Source: Billgrantia sulfidoxydans
Lineage (GTDB): Bacteria; Pseudomonadota; Gammaproteobacteria; Pseudomonadales; Halomonadaceae
Direction: 5' to 3'
Assembly: GCF_017868775.1 (NCBI RefSeq)
Contig: NZ_CP053381.1
Span: 3,162,001-3,226,000 of the forward strand
DNA length: 64,000 bases
Below are positions 16,998 through 27,711 of the stretch, piece by piece (within the stretch, counting starts at the first letter, position 1; each line of letters opens with the position of its first letter). Below the pieces are notes generated by a model, which was not told the origin of the DNA, ran no database searches, and saw only the letters and a program-made list of their open reading frames with translations. Made by a program: the position numbers and the translations under genes.

Positions 16998-19559
16998 ATG
17001 TCGAGCAACGAGGCCGCCTTGGCGGTTCGTAATGATTCCAGCGGCAGCGAAACGTATTCCGTGGCCATCGAAGGCATGAGCTGCGCCTCCTGCGTCGGCC
17101 GGGTCGAGAAGGCGATCCGCGGTGTGCCAGGAGTCGTCGACGCTTCCGTCAACCTGGCCACGCAGCGCGCCCAGGTGGAGTTCGCTTCCGGTCAGACGGA
17201 TATCGCCGGTGTCGTGCAGGCGGTCAATGCCGCAGGCTATCCCGCCTCAAGCGAGACCATCGAGCTGTCGGTCGAGGGCATGAGTTGTGCCTCCTGCGTC
17301 GGCCGCGTGGAGCGCAAGCTCGCCGGCGTGCCCGGGGTACTCGAGGCCAGCGTCAACCTGGCCACGGCGACAGCCACCGTGAAAGTGGTGGCAGGGGCCG
17401 TCACCGCGCCGCGTCTGATCGAGGCCGTGAAGGCGGCGGGCTACGACGCCGAGGCCGCCAGCGACGCACCGGATCGCAGTGATCGCGAGCGCGAGGCCCG
17501 TGAACGGGAGATCGCCGAACTGAAGCGCGCGGTCGCCATCGCCACAGTATTCACGCTGCCACTCTTCGTGCTGGAGATGGGCTCGCACTTAATACCAGGG
17601 CTTCATCACTGGCTGCAGATGAGCCTGGGCCAGCAGAACCTGTTCTACCTGTTCTTCGTTCTGGCCTCGATCGTGCAGTTCGGTCCCGGCCTGCGCTTCT
17701 ACCAGAAGGGCTGGCCCGCCCTGATGCGCGGCGGCCCCGACATGAACTCGCTGGTGATGCTGGGCACCACCGCGGCCTGGGGCTATTCGGTGGTGGCCAC
17801 CTTCCTGCCACAGGTGCTGCCTGCCGGCACCGTGAACGTCTACTTCGAGGCTTCGGCGGTGATCATCACGCTGATCCTCGTCGGCCGCTATTTCGAGGCC
17901 ATCGCCAAGGGCCGCACCAGCGAGGCCATCAAGGCGTTGATGAAGCTCCAGGCCAAGACCGCCCGCGTGGTTCGCGACGGTGAGGAAATGGAGATCGGCA
18001 TCGACGCCGTGCGCCAGGGCGACATCGTGCTGGTACGCCCCGGCGAGAAGATCCCGGTGGATGGCCAGGTGATCGACGGCAGCTCCTTCGTTGACGAGTC
18101 GATGATCACCGGCGAACCCGTACCGGTGCGCAAGGAAGCCGGCGCGGACGTGGTCGGCGGCACTCTCAACAAGGTGGGCAGCTTCAGCTTCCGCGCCACC
18201 AAGGTCGGCGCCGACACCCTGCTGGCCCAGATCGTGCGCATGGTCGAGCAGGCCCAGGGCTCGAAGCTGCCGATCCAGGCCATGGTGGATAAGGTCACTA
18301 CCTACTTCGTCCCGGCGGTGATCGCCGCGGCCCTGGCCACCATTGGCGTCTGGCTGGTCTTCGGCCCCGCCCCCGCGCTGACCTTCGCCCTGGTCAACGG
18401 CGTGGCGGTGCTGATCATCGCTTGCCCGTGTGCCATGGGCCTGGCCACCCCCACCTCCATCATGGTGGGAACCGGCAAGGCCGCGAAGATGGGCGTGCTG
18501 TTCCGCAAGGGCGAAGCCCTGCAGTCGCTGCGCGACGCCAAGGTGATCGCGCTGGACAAGACCGGCACCCTGACCAAGGGCCGGCCCGAGCTCACCGACC
18601 TGGTCGTGGCCAAGGACTTCGACGAGGTCGATACCCTGCGCCTAGTGGCCTCCGTCGAGCGTCAGTCGGAGCACCCCATCGCCGAGGCGATCGCCAGCGC
18701 GGCCAAGGCCCGCGGGCTGGAGCCCGGTGCCATCCAGGGCTTCGAGGCCATTCCCGGTTTCGGCGTCACGGCCCGGGTCGATGGGCGCCGGGTGGACGTC
18801 GGTGCCGACCGCTACATGCGCCAGTTGGGCCTGGACGTGGAGACCTTCGCCGAGAGCGCACACCGGCTCGCTGACGAGGGCAAGTCGCCGCTGTACGCCG
18901 CCATCGATGGCCGCCTGGCCGCGATCATCGCCGTCGCCGACCCGATCAAGGAGTCCACGCCGGCCGCCATCCGCGCGCTGCACGCCGAGGGTCTGCAGGT
19001 CGCGATGATCACCGGCGACAACAGGCGCACCGCCGATGCCATCGCCCGCCGCCTCGGCATCGACAAGGTGGTGGCCGAGGTCCTGCCCGACGGCAAGGTG
19101 GATGCGGTGAAGCAACTGCAGGCCGAAGGCGGCCTGGTGGCCTTCGTCGGCGACGGCATCAACGATGCCCCGGCGCTGGCCCAGGCCGACGTGGGGATCG
19201 CCATCGGCACCGGCACCGATATCGCCATCGAATCCGCCGAGGTGGTGCTGATGTCCGGCGACCTGCGCAACGTGCCCAACGCCATTGCGCTGTCCCGGGC
19301 CACCATCCGCAACATCAAGCAGAACCTGTTCTGGGCCTTCGCCTACAACACCGTGCTGATCCCGGTGGCCGCCGGCGCGCTGTTTCCCGCCTTCGGGATT
19401 CTGCTCTCGCCGATCTTCGCCGCCGTGGCCATGGCCGCCTCGAGCATCTGCGTGCTCACCAACGCGCTGCGCCTCAAGGGCTTCCAGCCGCCGATCGCGC
19501 TCGATGCGGATGAGGCCGCAGCGCCGGAGGTGGAGGTCGCTAGCCGGGCTGGCGCGTGA
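16998..19559 (+). CDS. copA: Cu(I)-exporting P1B-type ATPase
   Basis: 853 residues with two N-terminal HMA domains, each with GMSCASC (near residues 27 and 95), then eight membrane segments. The transport-site CPC is in [13 protein letters not shown] near residue 475, the phosphorylated Asp in DKTGTLTKG near 520, the HP motif in SEHPIAEA and the hinge in [12 protein letters not shown] near 719. It pumps Cu(I) from cytosol to periplasm. Start chosen at the ATG after GGAGG (CGGAGGCACAAGGC). It converges with an MFS gene only four bases away. CueR control is indicated by the upstream operator. Confidence 0.97.
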   Translation: MSSNEAALAVRNDSSGSETYSVAIEGMSCASCVGRVEKAIRGVPGVVDASVNLATQRAQVEFASGQTDIAGVVQAVNAAGYPASSETIELSVEGMSCASCVGRVERKLAGVPGVLEASVNLATATATVKVVAGAVTAPRLIEAVKAAGYDAEAASDAPDRSDREREAREREIAELKRAVAIATVFTLPLFVLEMGSHLIPGLHHWLQMSLGQQNLFYLFFVLASIVQFGPGLRFYQKGWPALMRGGPDMNSLVMLGTTAAWGYSVVATFLPQVLPAGTVNVYFEASAVIITLILVGRYFEAIAKGRTSEAIKALMKLQAKTARVVRDGEEMEIGIDAVRQGDIVLVRPGEKIPVDGQVIDGSSFVDESMITGEPVPVRKEAGADVVGGTLNKVGSFSFRATKVGADTLLAQIVRMVEQAQGSKLPIQAMVDKVTTYFVPAVIAAALATIGVWLVFGPAPALTFALVNGVAVLIIACPCAMGLATPTSIMVGTGKAAKMGVLFRKGEALQSLRDAKVIALDKTGTLTKGRPELTDLVVAKDFDEVDTLRLVASVERQSEHPIAEAIASAAKARGLEPGAIQGFEAIPGFGVTARVDGRRVDVGADRYMRQLGLDVETFAESAHRLADEGKSPLYAAIDGRLAAIIAVADPIKESTPAAIRALHAEGLQVAMITGDNRRTADAIARRLGIDKVVAEVLPDGKVDAVKQLQAEGGLVAFVGDGINDAPALAQADVGIAIGTGTDIAIESAEVVLMSGDLRNVPNAIALSRATIRNIKQNLFWAFAYNTVLIPVAAGALFPAFGILLSPIFAAVAMAASSICVLTNALRLKGFQPPIALDADEAAAPEVEVASRAGA

Positions 19560-19563
19560 GGCG

Positions 19564-20820
19564 TCACGGCGCGTCCTGGGTGGCCAACGGCTCCTCGACG
19601 GCTCGCCTGGTCGCCCAGGCGAAGCCGAGCAGCCCCACGATCGGGCCGGGGACGAGCAGCCAGGCGGCGTGCAGCCCCACGCGCTCGAACAGCGTCGTCG
19701 TGGCGGCAATGGAGACCACGGTAATGGCAAAGCCGATGGAGTTCTGGATGGCCAATGCGGCACCGACCAGCTCGCGCGGGCAGGCCTGAGCCGAGAGGGC
19801 GGAGAATTGCGGCGAGTCCGCGATGACGGTCGCCCCCCATACCAGCAGCAGCAGGCCCAGCGCGACGGCCGGCAGCGCCTGCCAGAACAGCGCGAACACC
19901 AGGGCACAGACGCCCGAGGAGGCCAGGGCGCCCAGCGCCACCCTGGCGCTGCCGATGCGCTGCGACAGCCACCCGCCGACGATGCAGCCCAGCGCCCCGA
20001 CCCCGATGATGGTAAACGCCATCCCGGAGACTCCCACCGCACCGTACCGGCTGGCCAGCACCGTCTGCGATACCAGCAGCGGCACCACCGTCCAGAAGGC
20101 GTAGAGCTCCCACATGTGGCCGAAGTAGCCCAGCGCGGCCGCGCGGAAGCGATGGATCCGGAACGCGTCCAGCACCGTGGGCCTCTGCCCTGTCTCGGTG
20201 CCCGAGGATGCCTTGCGCTGGCGGGCATCCGGCAGGTGAGGTCCGTCGCCCAGCCAGCGGATCATCACCGCCCCGAGCAGGGCAAGCCCGGACGAGGCAA
20301 GAATGATCGTCTGCCAGGGAAGCTCGGCCCCCACCTCCCGCAGCCCGTGGGGCAGCGCCGTACCCAGCGTCAGCATGGCCACCAGCTGTGCCAACGCCTG
20401 GCCGGTACGCTCCGGCGCCCAGCTGACGATCAGCTTCATGCCTACCGGATAGATGCCCGCCAACGACAGCCCGACCAGGAAACGCAACACCAGGGCACTG
20501 GCCAACCCCTCCGACAGCAGGGCGAAACCGGCGTTGAACAGGGCGCCGGCCAGCGCACAGCAGACGAAGATCCGGCTGGCGCGATAGCGATCCGCCAGAC
20601 CGCCGAGGGCCATCGTCAGCGTGCCGAGGATGAAGCCGACCTGCACCGCGCTGGTCAGCCAGCCGATATCGGCGGCGCTGACGTGCCAGGTGCGCATCAG
20701 GTCGTCCGCCGCGCTGTTGGCACTGAACCACAGCGAGGTACCGAACAGCTGGGCGATGGCGATCGTCGCCACGGGCCACGTATCGCTTCGGGTGCTCTCC
20801 TCGACGTTGCCTGACGCCAT
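19564..20820 (-). CDS. MFS transporter
   Basis: 418 residues with about twelve hydrophobic segments. Start taken at the internal ATG of MASGNVEES because the region before it is poorly hydrophobic and lies in a non-conserved extension. The loop between helices 2 and 3, [13 protein letters not shown], is the MFS motif A, and [14 protein letters not shown] is the helix 5 motif. A cytoplasmic loop rich in charged residues sits between helices 6 and 7. The substrate cannot be told from sequence; proximity to copA does not imply a role in copper. Confidence 0.85.
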   Translation of the reverse strand: MASGNVEESTRSDTWPVATIAIAQLFGTSLWFSANSAADDLMRTWHVSAADIGWLTSAVQVGFILGTLTMALGGLADRYRASRIFVCCALAGALFNAGFALLSEGLASALVLRFLVGLSLAGIYPVGMKLIVSWAPERTGQALAQLVAMLTLGTALPHGLREVGAELPWQTIILASSGLALLGAVMIRWLGDGPHLPDARQRKASSGTETGQRPTVLDAFRIHRFRAAALGYFGHMWELYAFWTVVPLLVSQTVLASRYGAVGVSGMAFTIIGVGALGCIVGGWLSQRIGSARVALGALASSGVCALVFALFWQALPAVALGLLLLVWGATVIADSPQFSALSAQACPRELVGAALAIQNSIGFAITVVSIAATTTLFERVGLHAAWLLVPGPIVGLLGFAWATRRAVEEPLATQDAP

Positions 20821-21053
20821 TGTGGTTCTCCGGGTCGCTCGAGCCAGGCACCGACACGACCCGGCGATGGTCAAGGCACCGCCGGTGCGATCCCAGGGGC
20901 ACGCAGCCCGGATCCCCGGCAAGCCTCGAGACGGAAGCCTGCGCAGCGACTACCGCTCAGTCCAGCTTCATTGGCCGCTACGCCGTGCCGTCAATGCTGG
21001 CAGAATCCCGACCTCCCGTACATCAGCAGAATTCTGGTAACCGCCGCCAGGCC

Positions 21054-22373
21054 CTAGACCCCGAACGGATAGGTATCCGGTGCCTCCTCCGGGTGCCACT
21101 GCTCGCCCCTGTCGAACGGCTCCACGGCGCGGGTCTCGTCGACATGGAAAACGGCGTCGAACTGCCGGGCCATTGATGCCTTGAAGTAGTGGCTGATGCG
21201 CTCCGACTCGGGGCGGTAGATCACGCCGATGGCGCGCTCCCACAGCGGCTCCTTCAGGGGCGCCGCACCCTCGCCCAGCGGCAGGTAGAAGTCGCCGCGG
21301 CCGCTGTCGTGGAACAGCCGCTCGACGCTGCCCTCCATCGAGGGCCGCACCTTGCGATGCTCCACCGGGCCGTCCCAGTCGCGGGCCGCCGAGACGAAGC
21401 CGCTATGGGTGGTAAAGCCCACCAATAGCGCCTGATCGGTACCGAAGCGATGGCGCACCAGCTGGCCGACATTGTGCTGGCCGCGATGCCAGCCCATGTC
21501 GGTGAACGCGGCATCGCCCAGGTGGGAGTTGTGCGCCCACACCACCAGCTTGCCCTGCCCGCCCTGGCGGCGCAGGTGCTCACGCAGCTCGGCGATGGTA
21601 TCGGTCATGTGCTCGTCGCGCAGGTTCCAAGTATCCACCCGCGAGCCGAACATGGCCCGATAGTAGTGTTCCGCATTGACCACCACGCGGGCGTTCTGCT
21701 CGGCGAAGAACTGCTCGTCGCGAGGGCGTCGGCCGTCCCCATGCAGGTAGTTGCCGGACTTCTCGAGCAGGTCGGCGAGCAGGCGCACGGCGGCATCCTC
21801 GCAGATGCGGCTGAGGCCGAAGGCGGCATCGTGACCGTAGCGCACCGGGTCGCCACCGTGGTCGAGGCAGCCGTAGCCCTCGCGGGCGATGCGCGCCTGC
21901 TCCGGGTCGATGCCCTCGAGGTACTCGATCACCGCCTCCGCCGAGCGGTGCAGGCTGTAGACGTCGAGGCCGTGGAAACCCACCTGCTCATCGGCATGCT
22001 TGCCGGCATTGTGCTCCGCGAGCCAGCCGATGAAGTCGCGCACGTCGGTGTTGCGCCACATCCACTGCGGAAACCGCTGGAAATCGTCGAAGGCGCTTTT
22101 GAGCGTGTCATCACCTTCGCCGCGGACGTAGCGATTGAGGCGCAGCGCATCGGGCCAGTCGGCCTCGACGATCACCGCCTCGAAGCCCTTCTCGCGGATC
22201 AGGCGCCGAGTGATCTCGGCGCGCATACGGTAGAACTCGGCGGTGCCGTGGGAGGCCTCGCCGAGCAGCACCAGTGAGCGCTCACCCACCTCGTCGAGCA
22301 GGCGGTCGTAGTCGCTGCTCCGTCCGGCGAGCGGCACGGCATGGTCGCGAACGTAGTCCTGGGGAGTCGTCAT
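21054..22373 (-). CDS. erythromycin esterase family protein
   Basis: 439 residues. GEASHGTAEFYRMRAEIT near residue 40, EADWPDALRLNRYVRG near 73 and WAHNSHLGDAAF near 280 carry the His and Glu residues shared by the Ere/ChaN-like fold. The family includes macrolide esterases EreA/EreB and many chromosomal proteins of unknown substrate. Nothing here indicates true macrolide resistance; most chromosomal members of this length are uncharacterised hydrolases. A GAGG-type site lies close to the ATG. The ~230 bases between it and the MFS gene show no feature I can name. Confidence 0.85.
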   Translation of the reverse strand: MTTPQDYVRDHAVPLAGRSSDYDRLLDEVGERSLVLLGEASHGTAEFYRMRAEITRRLIREKGFEAVIVEADWPDALRLNRYVRGEGDDTLKSAFDDFQRFPQWMWRNTDVRDFIGWLAEHNAGKHADEQVGFHGLDVYSLHRSAEAVIEYLEGIDPEQARIAREGYGCLDHGGDPVRYGHDAAFGLSRICEDAAVRLLADLLEKSGNYLHGDGRRPRDEQFFAEQNARVVVNAEHYYRAMFGSRVDTWNLRDEHMTDTIAELREHLRRQGGQGKLVVWAHNSHLGDAAFTDMGWHRGQHNVGQLVRHRFGTDQALLVGFTTHSGFVSAARDWDGPVEHRKVRPSMEGSVERLFHDSGRGDFYLPLGEGAAPLKEPLWERAIGVIYRPESERISHYFKASMARQFDAVFHVDETRAVEPFDRGEQWHPEEAPDTYPFGV

Positions 22374-22454
22374 CTCGCACCTCCTCCATGAAGGTCCATG
22401 GTTACTCCCTGAACTCTAGAAACCCCCTCCGCTTGCACTCAAGGTCTGGTGGGG

Positions 22455-23129
22455 TCAGCGACGCAGGATCACCAGCCAGCGCCCCAGGTTCAGGATGCTC
22501 GCCAGCGAGGCGGCCACGTAGGTGAAGGCGCAGGCGGTCAGCACGTGGCGGGCGCCGGGCATGTCGTAGGGCGGCACGTACTCGCGCAGCAGCGGCAGGG
22601 CGCGATTGAAGCTGGCGTCGAACTCCACCGGCAGGGTCACCAGATGCACCACCGCCGCGGTGCCGAAGCTGATTACCGCCGCCACGATCACGATGGCCAG
22701 CCCCCCGGGCAGGCGGGTCAGGATGAACAGGAAAGGGGCAGCCATCATCAGCAGCGCGCCGATCTTCTCGGCCCGCTGCGCCACGCCGACCATGCGCGCC
22801 CGGGCGATCAGCGGGGCGTACCCCTCGTGGTGCTGGATGGCATGGCCCACCTCATGGGCGGCCACGGTCACTGCCGTCAGCGAGCGTCCCTCGTAGTGCT
22901 CGCGGGAGAGTCGCACCCGGCGCGCCTCCGGGTCGTAATGGTCGCCCTGGTCGGTCATCTCCACCTTGACCCCCTCGATGCCCAGGCGACGCAGCAGATG
23001 ATCGGCCAGTTCGGCACCGGTACCGGGATAATCGTCGCGCCCACGGGAGTGCCGCGACAGCACCCACTTGGCCCACACGTTGGGCAGCACGAAGATGGCC
23101 AGCAGAAAGACGATCAGCAGCACGATCAT
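22455..23129 (-). CDS. YugP-type zinc metallopeptidase (membrane)
   Basis: 224 residues. The chain begins with a membrane helix (MIVLLIVFLLAIFVLPNVWA), then has VAAHEVGHAIQHHEG near residue 90, the HExxH zinc motif, and further hydrophobic segments. This matches the neutral zinc metallopeptidase_2 (YugP) family of integral membrane peptidases. The natural substrate is unknown; membrane-protein quality control is a common suggestion. It is monocistronic, with the Ntn-hydrolase gene 137 bases upstream in the same direction. Confidence 0.88.
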   Translation of the reverse strand: MIVLLIVFLLAIFVLPNVWAKWVLSRHSRGRDDYPGTGAELADHLLRRLGIEGVKVEMTDQGDHYDPEARRVRLSREHYEGRSLTAVTVAAHEVGHAIQHHEGYAPLIARARMVGVAQRAEKIGALLMMAAPFLFILTRLPGGLAIVIVAAVISFGTAAVVHLVTLPVEFDASFNRALPLLREYVPPYDMPGARHVLTACAFTYVAASLASILNLGRWLVILRR

Positions 23130-23220
23130 GGCGTTCGGGGTCTCTTTGGGCGTCTTGACGTTGGACGTAGCGTACCCGGTTCGGGTTCATGCTGTCGCGC
23201 TGCGCCCGACGCACCAACGA

Positions 23221-23250
23221 CGCAGCCCCGGCCAGTTGGCCGGGGCTGCG
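23221..23250 (-). terminator. GC-rich hairpin after the Ntn-hydrolase gene
   Basis: CGCAGCCCCGGCC pairs perfectly with GGCCGGGGCTGCG around AGTT, 17 bases beyond the Ntn-hydrolase stop. No strong T-run follows, but the 13-bp stem is very stable and marks the transcript end. Confidence 0.75.
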
Positions 23251-23266
23251 CGGGGTCTAGCCGATA

Positions 23267-23755
23267 TCAGGTCGTCGCGGGTTCCGGCTTTGCCTCGACA
23301 TCCCGCATCATCGTCGCGAAGGGTACGCCGGCCCGGGTCGCGGGCGTGACGGACTGCACCTCACCGCCGCTGTCATGGTCGCGGGTCTTGGCATATTCCA
23401 CCGCCTCGACGGCGCTCTTGCCGTGGTCGATGGCAGCCAGCGCCCACTTCCAGCCGGTGCCGTAGGCGACGGGGCCGTTGACCGGAATCCGCACCAGCTT
23501 GTTGAACATCTCGAAGACGCCGTCGGGCCCGGCAATGATCATCTCGACCCTCGTCACGTGCGGCTTGTCGTTACGCGGCGCCCCGGCATTGAGCCACTCC
23601 ATGACCTCCCACCACTCCTGCTGCTCGCCGGCGAAGGCGACCCACTCGCCGTTGTCGAGCTGGAACAGCTTCTGCGCATGGTTGTAGGTCGAGCCGTTAA
23701 CACTGATCAGCGAATCCGTCGCCAGCGTGGTCCCATCCCATACGATCGTGGTCAT
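23267..23755 (-). CDS. Ntn-hydrolase / proteasome-beta-like protein (HslV/Anbu-related)
   Basis: 162 residues. After Met comes TTIVWDGTTLATDS, the proteasome-superfamily start in which Thr2 becomes the N-terminal nucleophile; the Asp-containing DGTTLATDS corresponds to the active-site region. A Lys further on (NHAQKLFQL) fits the catalytic Lys. The glycine-rich VAYGTGWKWALAAIDHGKSAVEAVEYA is typical of the family. HslV has an HslU ATPase partner; none is near here. Similar lone proteins occur in phages and chromosomes without known role. RBS AGAGG lies eight bases before the ATG. Confidence 0.78.
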   Translation of the reverse strand: MTTIVWDGTTLATDSLISVNGSTYNHAQKLFQLDNGEWVAFAGEQQEWWEVMEWLNAGAPRNDKPHVTRVEMIIAGPDGVFEMFNKLVRIPVNGPVAYGTGWKWALAAIDHGKSAVEAVEYAKTRDHDSGGEVQSVTPATRAGVPFATMMRDVEAKPEPATT

Positions 23756-23919
23756 GCGAGTACCTCTTCTGAAACGTGCCGAGCCTCAACGAGAAATTAA
23801 CGAAGCCCTGGCGTCAGGCGCAGGGTAGAAGCGAAAAACGCAAGAAATCGACACACAGAATAACGAATTTGTAACCCGCCAAAGCGATGGACTAGCGCCG
23901 GAGCCGGCCTCAGCTCGAG

Positions 23920-25002
23920 CTATGCATGCGACGCCCGGCGCACCCGCTCGAGCCCCTCCTCGGCGATCAGCCCTTGGGTGAAGGCGTGCTCGGCCATGGC
24001 AAGACTGTCTTCGGCCAGCACCAGGTCGCAGCCGGTATGGCGAATCTCCTCGCGCAGCGCATCGATGGCGCGCTCGCGCTCGGGTCGGCGCTCCACCCGC
24101 CGGATGTAGACCGCCCGGATCCGCTCGGGATATTCGTGCACGATACGCGCATAGACCTCGGGGTCGTGCTGGCCGCTGTCGCCGACCAGTACACAGGGCA
24201 GCTCGTCGCGCATCGACAGCATGTGCTGGATCAGGTCGTACTTGTGATCCTCGGCACGCCGCGGCCACGGCTTGCGCCAGGAGATGCCCCACTCGCGCAG
24301 GAACAGGATGGGCCCCACGGGGATGCGGTTGAGCTGGAAGAACTCCTCGAGCATCTCGTAGATGCTCCAAGGCCCGCGCGAGACGTAGAGAATCGGCCGC
24401 TTGGCCTGGCCGCTGCCACCGACGTGCAGCGCCTGGTAGAAGTCGGCTACGCCGGGAAAGGCCATGCGCTGGTGCGCCCGCTTGACGAACAGCCGGTGCA
24501 GCATGCGCAGCTTGTTGGCCACGCCGGTGTACATCACCGTGTCGTCGATGTCGCTGATGATCAGCAGGTCGGCCTCGGCCGGGGGGATGTAGACCTCGGC
24601 GAACGACTGTACCGGCTCGATGTCCGGTAGCACCACGTGCAGTTCGGCGTGATGCCAGGCGCTGTCCTGCGGCAGGGCGTGCGCGAGCGGCATGTGCACG
24701 TCGAAGTAGCCGTCGCGGTCGGTGGTCACGGTGGTGACGTTCTGCCCCAGGGTCACCTCGACGGTGACCGCAGGGAGCCCATGGCGGAAGAGGCGCCGCA
24801 CGATGTCGGCCAGGTCGCGCAGAACGCCATAGCGCGGAATCAGCTCGCCCAGCGCGGCCTGGCGGAACACCCGCCCCATGAGGAAGGCCTCGTGGCGGGA
24901 GCCGTAGCCGCGGTAGGGGTGCACGACGTAGCCACCACGCCCGCGGTCACGCTTCATCGGGCGGGCGGCAATGCGCAGCAAGCGCCTGACGAAGCCCGTC
25001 AT
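23920..25002 (-). CDS. App1 family phosphatase (DUF2183)
   Basis: 360 residues. The HAD-like motif LIISDIDDTVMYTG near residue 150 supplies the DxDxT nucleophile; YVSRGPWSIYEMLEEFF and LVGDSGQHDPEVYARI are the later family motifs. In yeast App1p the domain is an Mg-dependent phosphatidate phosphatase. The N-terminal ~140 residues form a separate beta-rich domain (VTVEVTLGQNVTTVTTDRDGYF). The bacterial substrate is not established; phosphatidate or inositol lipid is a guess from the family. No signal peptide is seen. Confidence 0.87.
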   Translation of the reverse strand: MTGFVRRLLRIAARPMKRDRGRGGYVVHPYRGYGSRHEAFLMGRVFRQAALGELIPRYGVLRDLADIVRRLFRHGLPAVTVEVTLGQNVTTVTTDRDGYFDVHMPLAHALPQDSAWHHAELHVVLPDIEPVQSFAEVYIPPAEADLLIISDIDDTVMYTGVANKLRMLHRLFVKRAHQRMAFPGVADFYQALHVGGSGQAKRPILYVSRGPWSIYEMLEEFFQLNRIPVGPILFLREWGISWRKPWPRRAEDHKYDLIQHMLSMRDELPCVLVGDSGQHDPEVYARIVHEYPERIRAVYIRRVERRPERERAIDALREEIRHTGCDLVLAEDSLAMAEHAFTQGLIAEEGLERVRRASHA

Positions 25003-25097
25003 TCACCCTCCGGCGAGGCGCCAGCTGGCGGGAAGCCACTCGAACGGTACGCTATCGGCCGATCCTGGCAGTACGGCATGTCTCCTCCCTGACACTC

Positions 25098-25127
25098 GAC
25101 AGGGCCCGGCAAGCGCCGAGCCCTGTC
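25098..25127 (-). terminator. terminator of cysDN
   Basis: GACAGGGC pairs with GCCCTGTC, with inner CGGC/GCCG pairing, about 55 bases beyond the cysN stop. The stem is strong; the T-run is absent. Confidence 0.65.
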
Positions 25128-25181
25128 CCTAGTGTGGAGGATAATGCCGCCAGTTCAACCGTCTATGGTCGGCCTGGCCGA

Positions 25182-26621
25182 TCAGCGCAGCAGGTCGCGA
25201 ACGTCCTTCGCTTCCCAATGCGGGAAATGCTTGCGAATCAGCGCATTGAGTTCCAGTTCGAAGGTCGGCCAGTCGACCTCGCGGCGCGGCTGCCCTGCCG
25301 CCTCGGCAGCGCCGCGCACCATGCCCGCCCCCACGGTGACGTTGGAGAGCCGGTCGATGACGATGAAACTCCCGGTGCCGGGGCTCTGGTCGTAGGCGTC
25401 GAGCGGTACCTCGGCGGTCAATTCGACCCGGCAGCGGGCGATGGCGTTCAGCTCCAGGCGCTCGGCCTCGTGCCGCTCCAGGGTGTTGACGTCGACCTGG
25501 TGGTGAATCGCACTCACGCGCCCGGCCACCGAGCGTCCGGCCAGGCGGATGTCATACTGCCGACCGGGCGCCAAGGGCTGTTCGTGCATCCACACGATGT
25601 CGGCATCGAAGGCGTTGGTCAGGGTGACCTCGGCATCCTCGGCGACGATCCAGTCGCCACGGGAGATATCGATCTCGTCCTCGAGGGTCACGGTGACGGC
25701 CTGCCCCGGCCACGCCGCCTCCAGGTCGCCATCGAAAGTGACGACCCGTTCGATGCGGCTGGTCTTGCCCGAGGGCAGCGCCTTGATCGCCAGGCCCGGG
25801 CGCAGCACACCGGCCTCCAGCGTGCCGGCATAGCCGCGGAAGTCGAGGTTGGGCCGGTTGACGTACTGCACCGGGAAGCGCAGGTCGACCAGGTTGCGGT
25901 CGCGGCTCACCTCCACGGACTCCAGCAGTTCCAGCAGCGCCGGTCCCGCTTCGCCGTCGATCTGGTACCAGGGCGTGCGGTCGCTGCGGTTGACCACGTT
26001 GTCGCCCTCCAGCGCCGACATCGGCACGAAATGCAGGTCCTTGACCGAGAGTTGCTCGGCGAAGCGCCGGTAGTCGGCGACGATCTCGTCGAAGCGCGCC
26101 TCGTCGAAGCCCACCAGGTCCATCTTGTTCACCGCGATGACCAGGTGCTTGATGCCCAGCAGATCGGCAATGAAGCTGTGACGCCGGGTCTGGGTCTGCA
26201 CGCCGTAGCGGGCGTCGATCAGGATGATCGCCAGGTTGGCGGTGGAGGCCCCGGTGGCCATGTTGCGGGTGTACTGCTCGTGCCCCGGCGTATCGGCGAT
26301 GATGAACTTGCGCTTGTCGGTGGAGAAGAAGCGGTAGGCCACGTCGATGGTGATGCCCTGCTCGCGCTCCGACTGCAGGCCATCAACCAGCAGCGCCAGG
26401 TCCACGGCATCGCCGGTGGTGCCGCTCTTCTTGGAGTCGCGGGTCAACGCCGCCAGGTGATCGTCGAAGATCATCTTGGAGTCGTGCAGCAGCCGGCCGA
26501 TCAGGGTCGACTTGCCGTCGTCGACGCTGCCGCAGGTGATGAAGCGCAGCAGGTCCTTGTTCTCGTGCTCGTGCAGGTACTGCTCGATGTTGTCGGCGAT
26601 CAGTGTCGATTGGTGTGCCAT
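25182..26621 (-). CDS. cysN: sulfate adenylyltransferase subunit 1 (GTPase)
   Basis: 479 residues. It is an EF-Tu-like GTPase that drives ATP sulfurylase. GTP motifs are [15 protein letters not shown] (G1, near residue 31), [16 protein letters not shown] (G3) and VNKMDLV (G4), followed by two beta-barrel domains. With CysD it forms APS from sulfate and ATP. There is no fused APS kinase (CysC) domain, so this is the short CysN form. Its ATG shares one base with the cysD stop (TGATG). Confidence 0.97.
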   Translation of the reverse strand: MAHQSTLIADNIEQYLHEHENKDLLRFITCGSVDDGKSTLIGRLLHDSKMIFDDHLAALTRDSKKSGTTGDAVDLALLVDGLQSEREQGITIDVAYRFFSTDKRKFIIADTPGHEQYTRNMATGASTANLAIILIDARYGVQTQTRRHSFIADLLGIKHLVIAVNKMDLVGFDEARFDEIVADYRRFAEQLSVKDLHFVPMSALEGDNVVNRSDRTPWYQIDGEAGPALLELLESVEVSRDRNLVDLRFPVQYVNRPNLDFRGYAGTLEAGVLRPGLAIKALPSGKTSRIERVVTFDGDLEAAWPGQAVTVTLEDEIDISRGDWIVAEDAEVTLTNAFDADIVWMHEQPLAPGRQYDIRLAGRSVAGRVSAIHHQVDVNTLERHEAERLELNAIARCRVELTAEVPLDAYDQSPGTGSFIVIDRLSNVTVGAGMVRGAAEAAGQPRREVDWPTFELELNALIRKHFPHWEAKDVRDLLR

Positions 26622-27592
26622 CAGAAGTACCCCTCGCGCTTCTTCTTCTCCATCGAGCCCGCCTGGTCATGGTCGATGGCCCGGCCGCTGCGCTCGCTAG
26701 TGCGGGTCAGCAGCATCTCCTGGATGATCTCGGGCAGGGTGTCGGCCCTGGACTCCACCGCGCCGGTCAGCGGGTAGCAGCCCAGGGTGCGGAAGCGCAC
26801 CCACTTCTCCTCGGGCACCTCGCCGGGGGCGAGCGGCATCCGCTCGTCGTCGACCATCACCAGCATGCCGTCGCGCTCCACCACCGGGCGCGGGGCGGCG
26901 TAGTAGAGCGGCACGATGGGAATCTGCTCGAGGTAGATGTACTGCCAGATGTCCAGCTCGGTCCAGTTGGAGAGCGGGAAGGCGCGGATCGACTCGCCCT
27001 TGTTGACCCGGGCGTTGTAGAGGTTCCACAGCTCGGGACGCTGGTTCTTGGGGTCCCAGCGGTGGAACTTGTCGCGGAACGAGAACACCCGCTCCTTGGC
27101 GCGGCTGGCCTCCTCGTCGCGACGCGCGCCGCCGAAGGCGGCATCGAAGCCGTACTTGTCCAGCGCCTGCTTGAGCGCCTGGGTCTTCATCACGTCGGTA
27201 TAGCCGCTGGAGCCGTGATCGAAGGGGTTGATGCCCGCGGCGCGCCCCTCTTCGTTGATGTGCTCGATCAGCTCCATGCCCACCTCACCGGCCATGCGGT
27301 CGCGGAAGGCGATCATCTCGCGGAACTTCCAGGTGGTGTTGATGTGCATCAGCGGGAACGGCGGCGGCCCGGGGTAGAAGGCCTTGCGCGCCAAATGCAG
27401 CATCACCGAGGAGTCCTTGCCGATGGAGTAGAGCATCACCGGGTTACGGAACTCGGCGGCCACCTCGCGGATGATATGGATCGATTCGGCTTCGAGCTGC
27501 TGGAGATGGGTCAGCCGGCGCGGCGACAGGGAGGCCGGCGAGTCGGAAGCCGGGGGCGCCGGCTTGTGCTCGGGAGCTTTGAGACTGGTCAT
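26621..27592 (-). CDS. cysD: sulfate adenylyltransferase subunit 2
   Basis: 323 residues, the catalytic half of ATP sulfurylase. The PP-loop-like [17 protein letters not shown] is near residue 58, and [20 protein letters not shown] is a conserved adenylation segment. The first ~25 residues are a low-complexity Pro/Ala tail absent from E. coli CysD. A GAGG lies upstream of the ATG. The ~100-base AT-rich region before it is the likely CysB-responsive promoter, but no clear CysB site was recognised. Confidence 0.96.
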   Translation of the reverse strand: MTSLKAPEHKPAPPASDSPASLSPRRLTHLQQLEAESIHIIREVAAEFRNPVMLYSIGKDSSVMLHLARKAFYPGPPPFPLMHINTTWKFREMIAFRDRMAGEVGMELIEHINEEGRAAGINPFDHGSSGYTDVMKTQALKQALDKYGFDAAFGGARRDEEASRAKERVFSFRDKFHRWDPKNQRPELWNLYNARVNKGESIRAFPLSNWTELDIWQYIYLEQIPIVPLYYAAPRPVVERDGMLVMVDDERMPLAPGEVPEEKWVRFRTLGCYPLTGAVESRADTLPEIIQEMLLTRTSERSGRAIDHDQAGSMEKKKREGYF

Positions 27593-27711
27593 CGGCCCGG
27601 ATACCTCGCATGACGATGGGCATTAGAATCATGCGCACAGGGTAACGCCGGGCTAATAATAACGTAAAAGAATGATTGCCTATCTTTTTAGATCAAAAAC
27701 GAATCGAAGCA

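Noticed and set aside
21054..22373. Macrolide resistance gene
   Set aside because: Only family-level similarity to erythromycin esterases; chromosomal members of this type mostly have unknown substrates.
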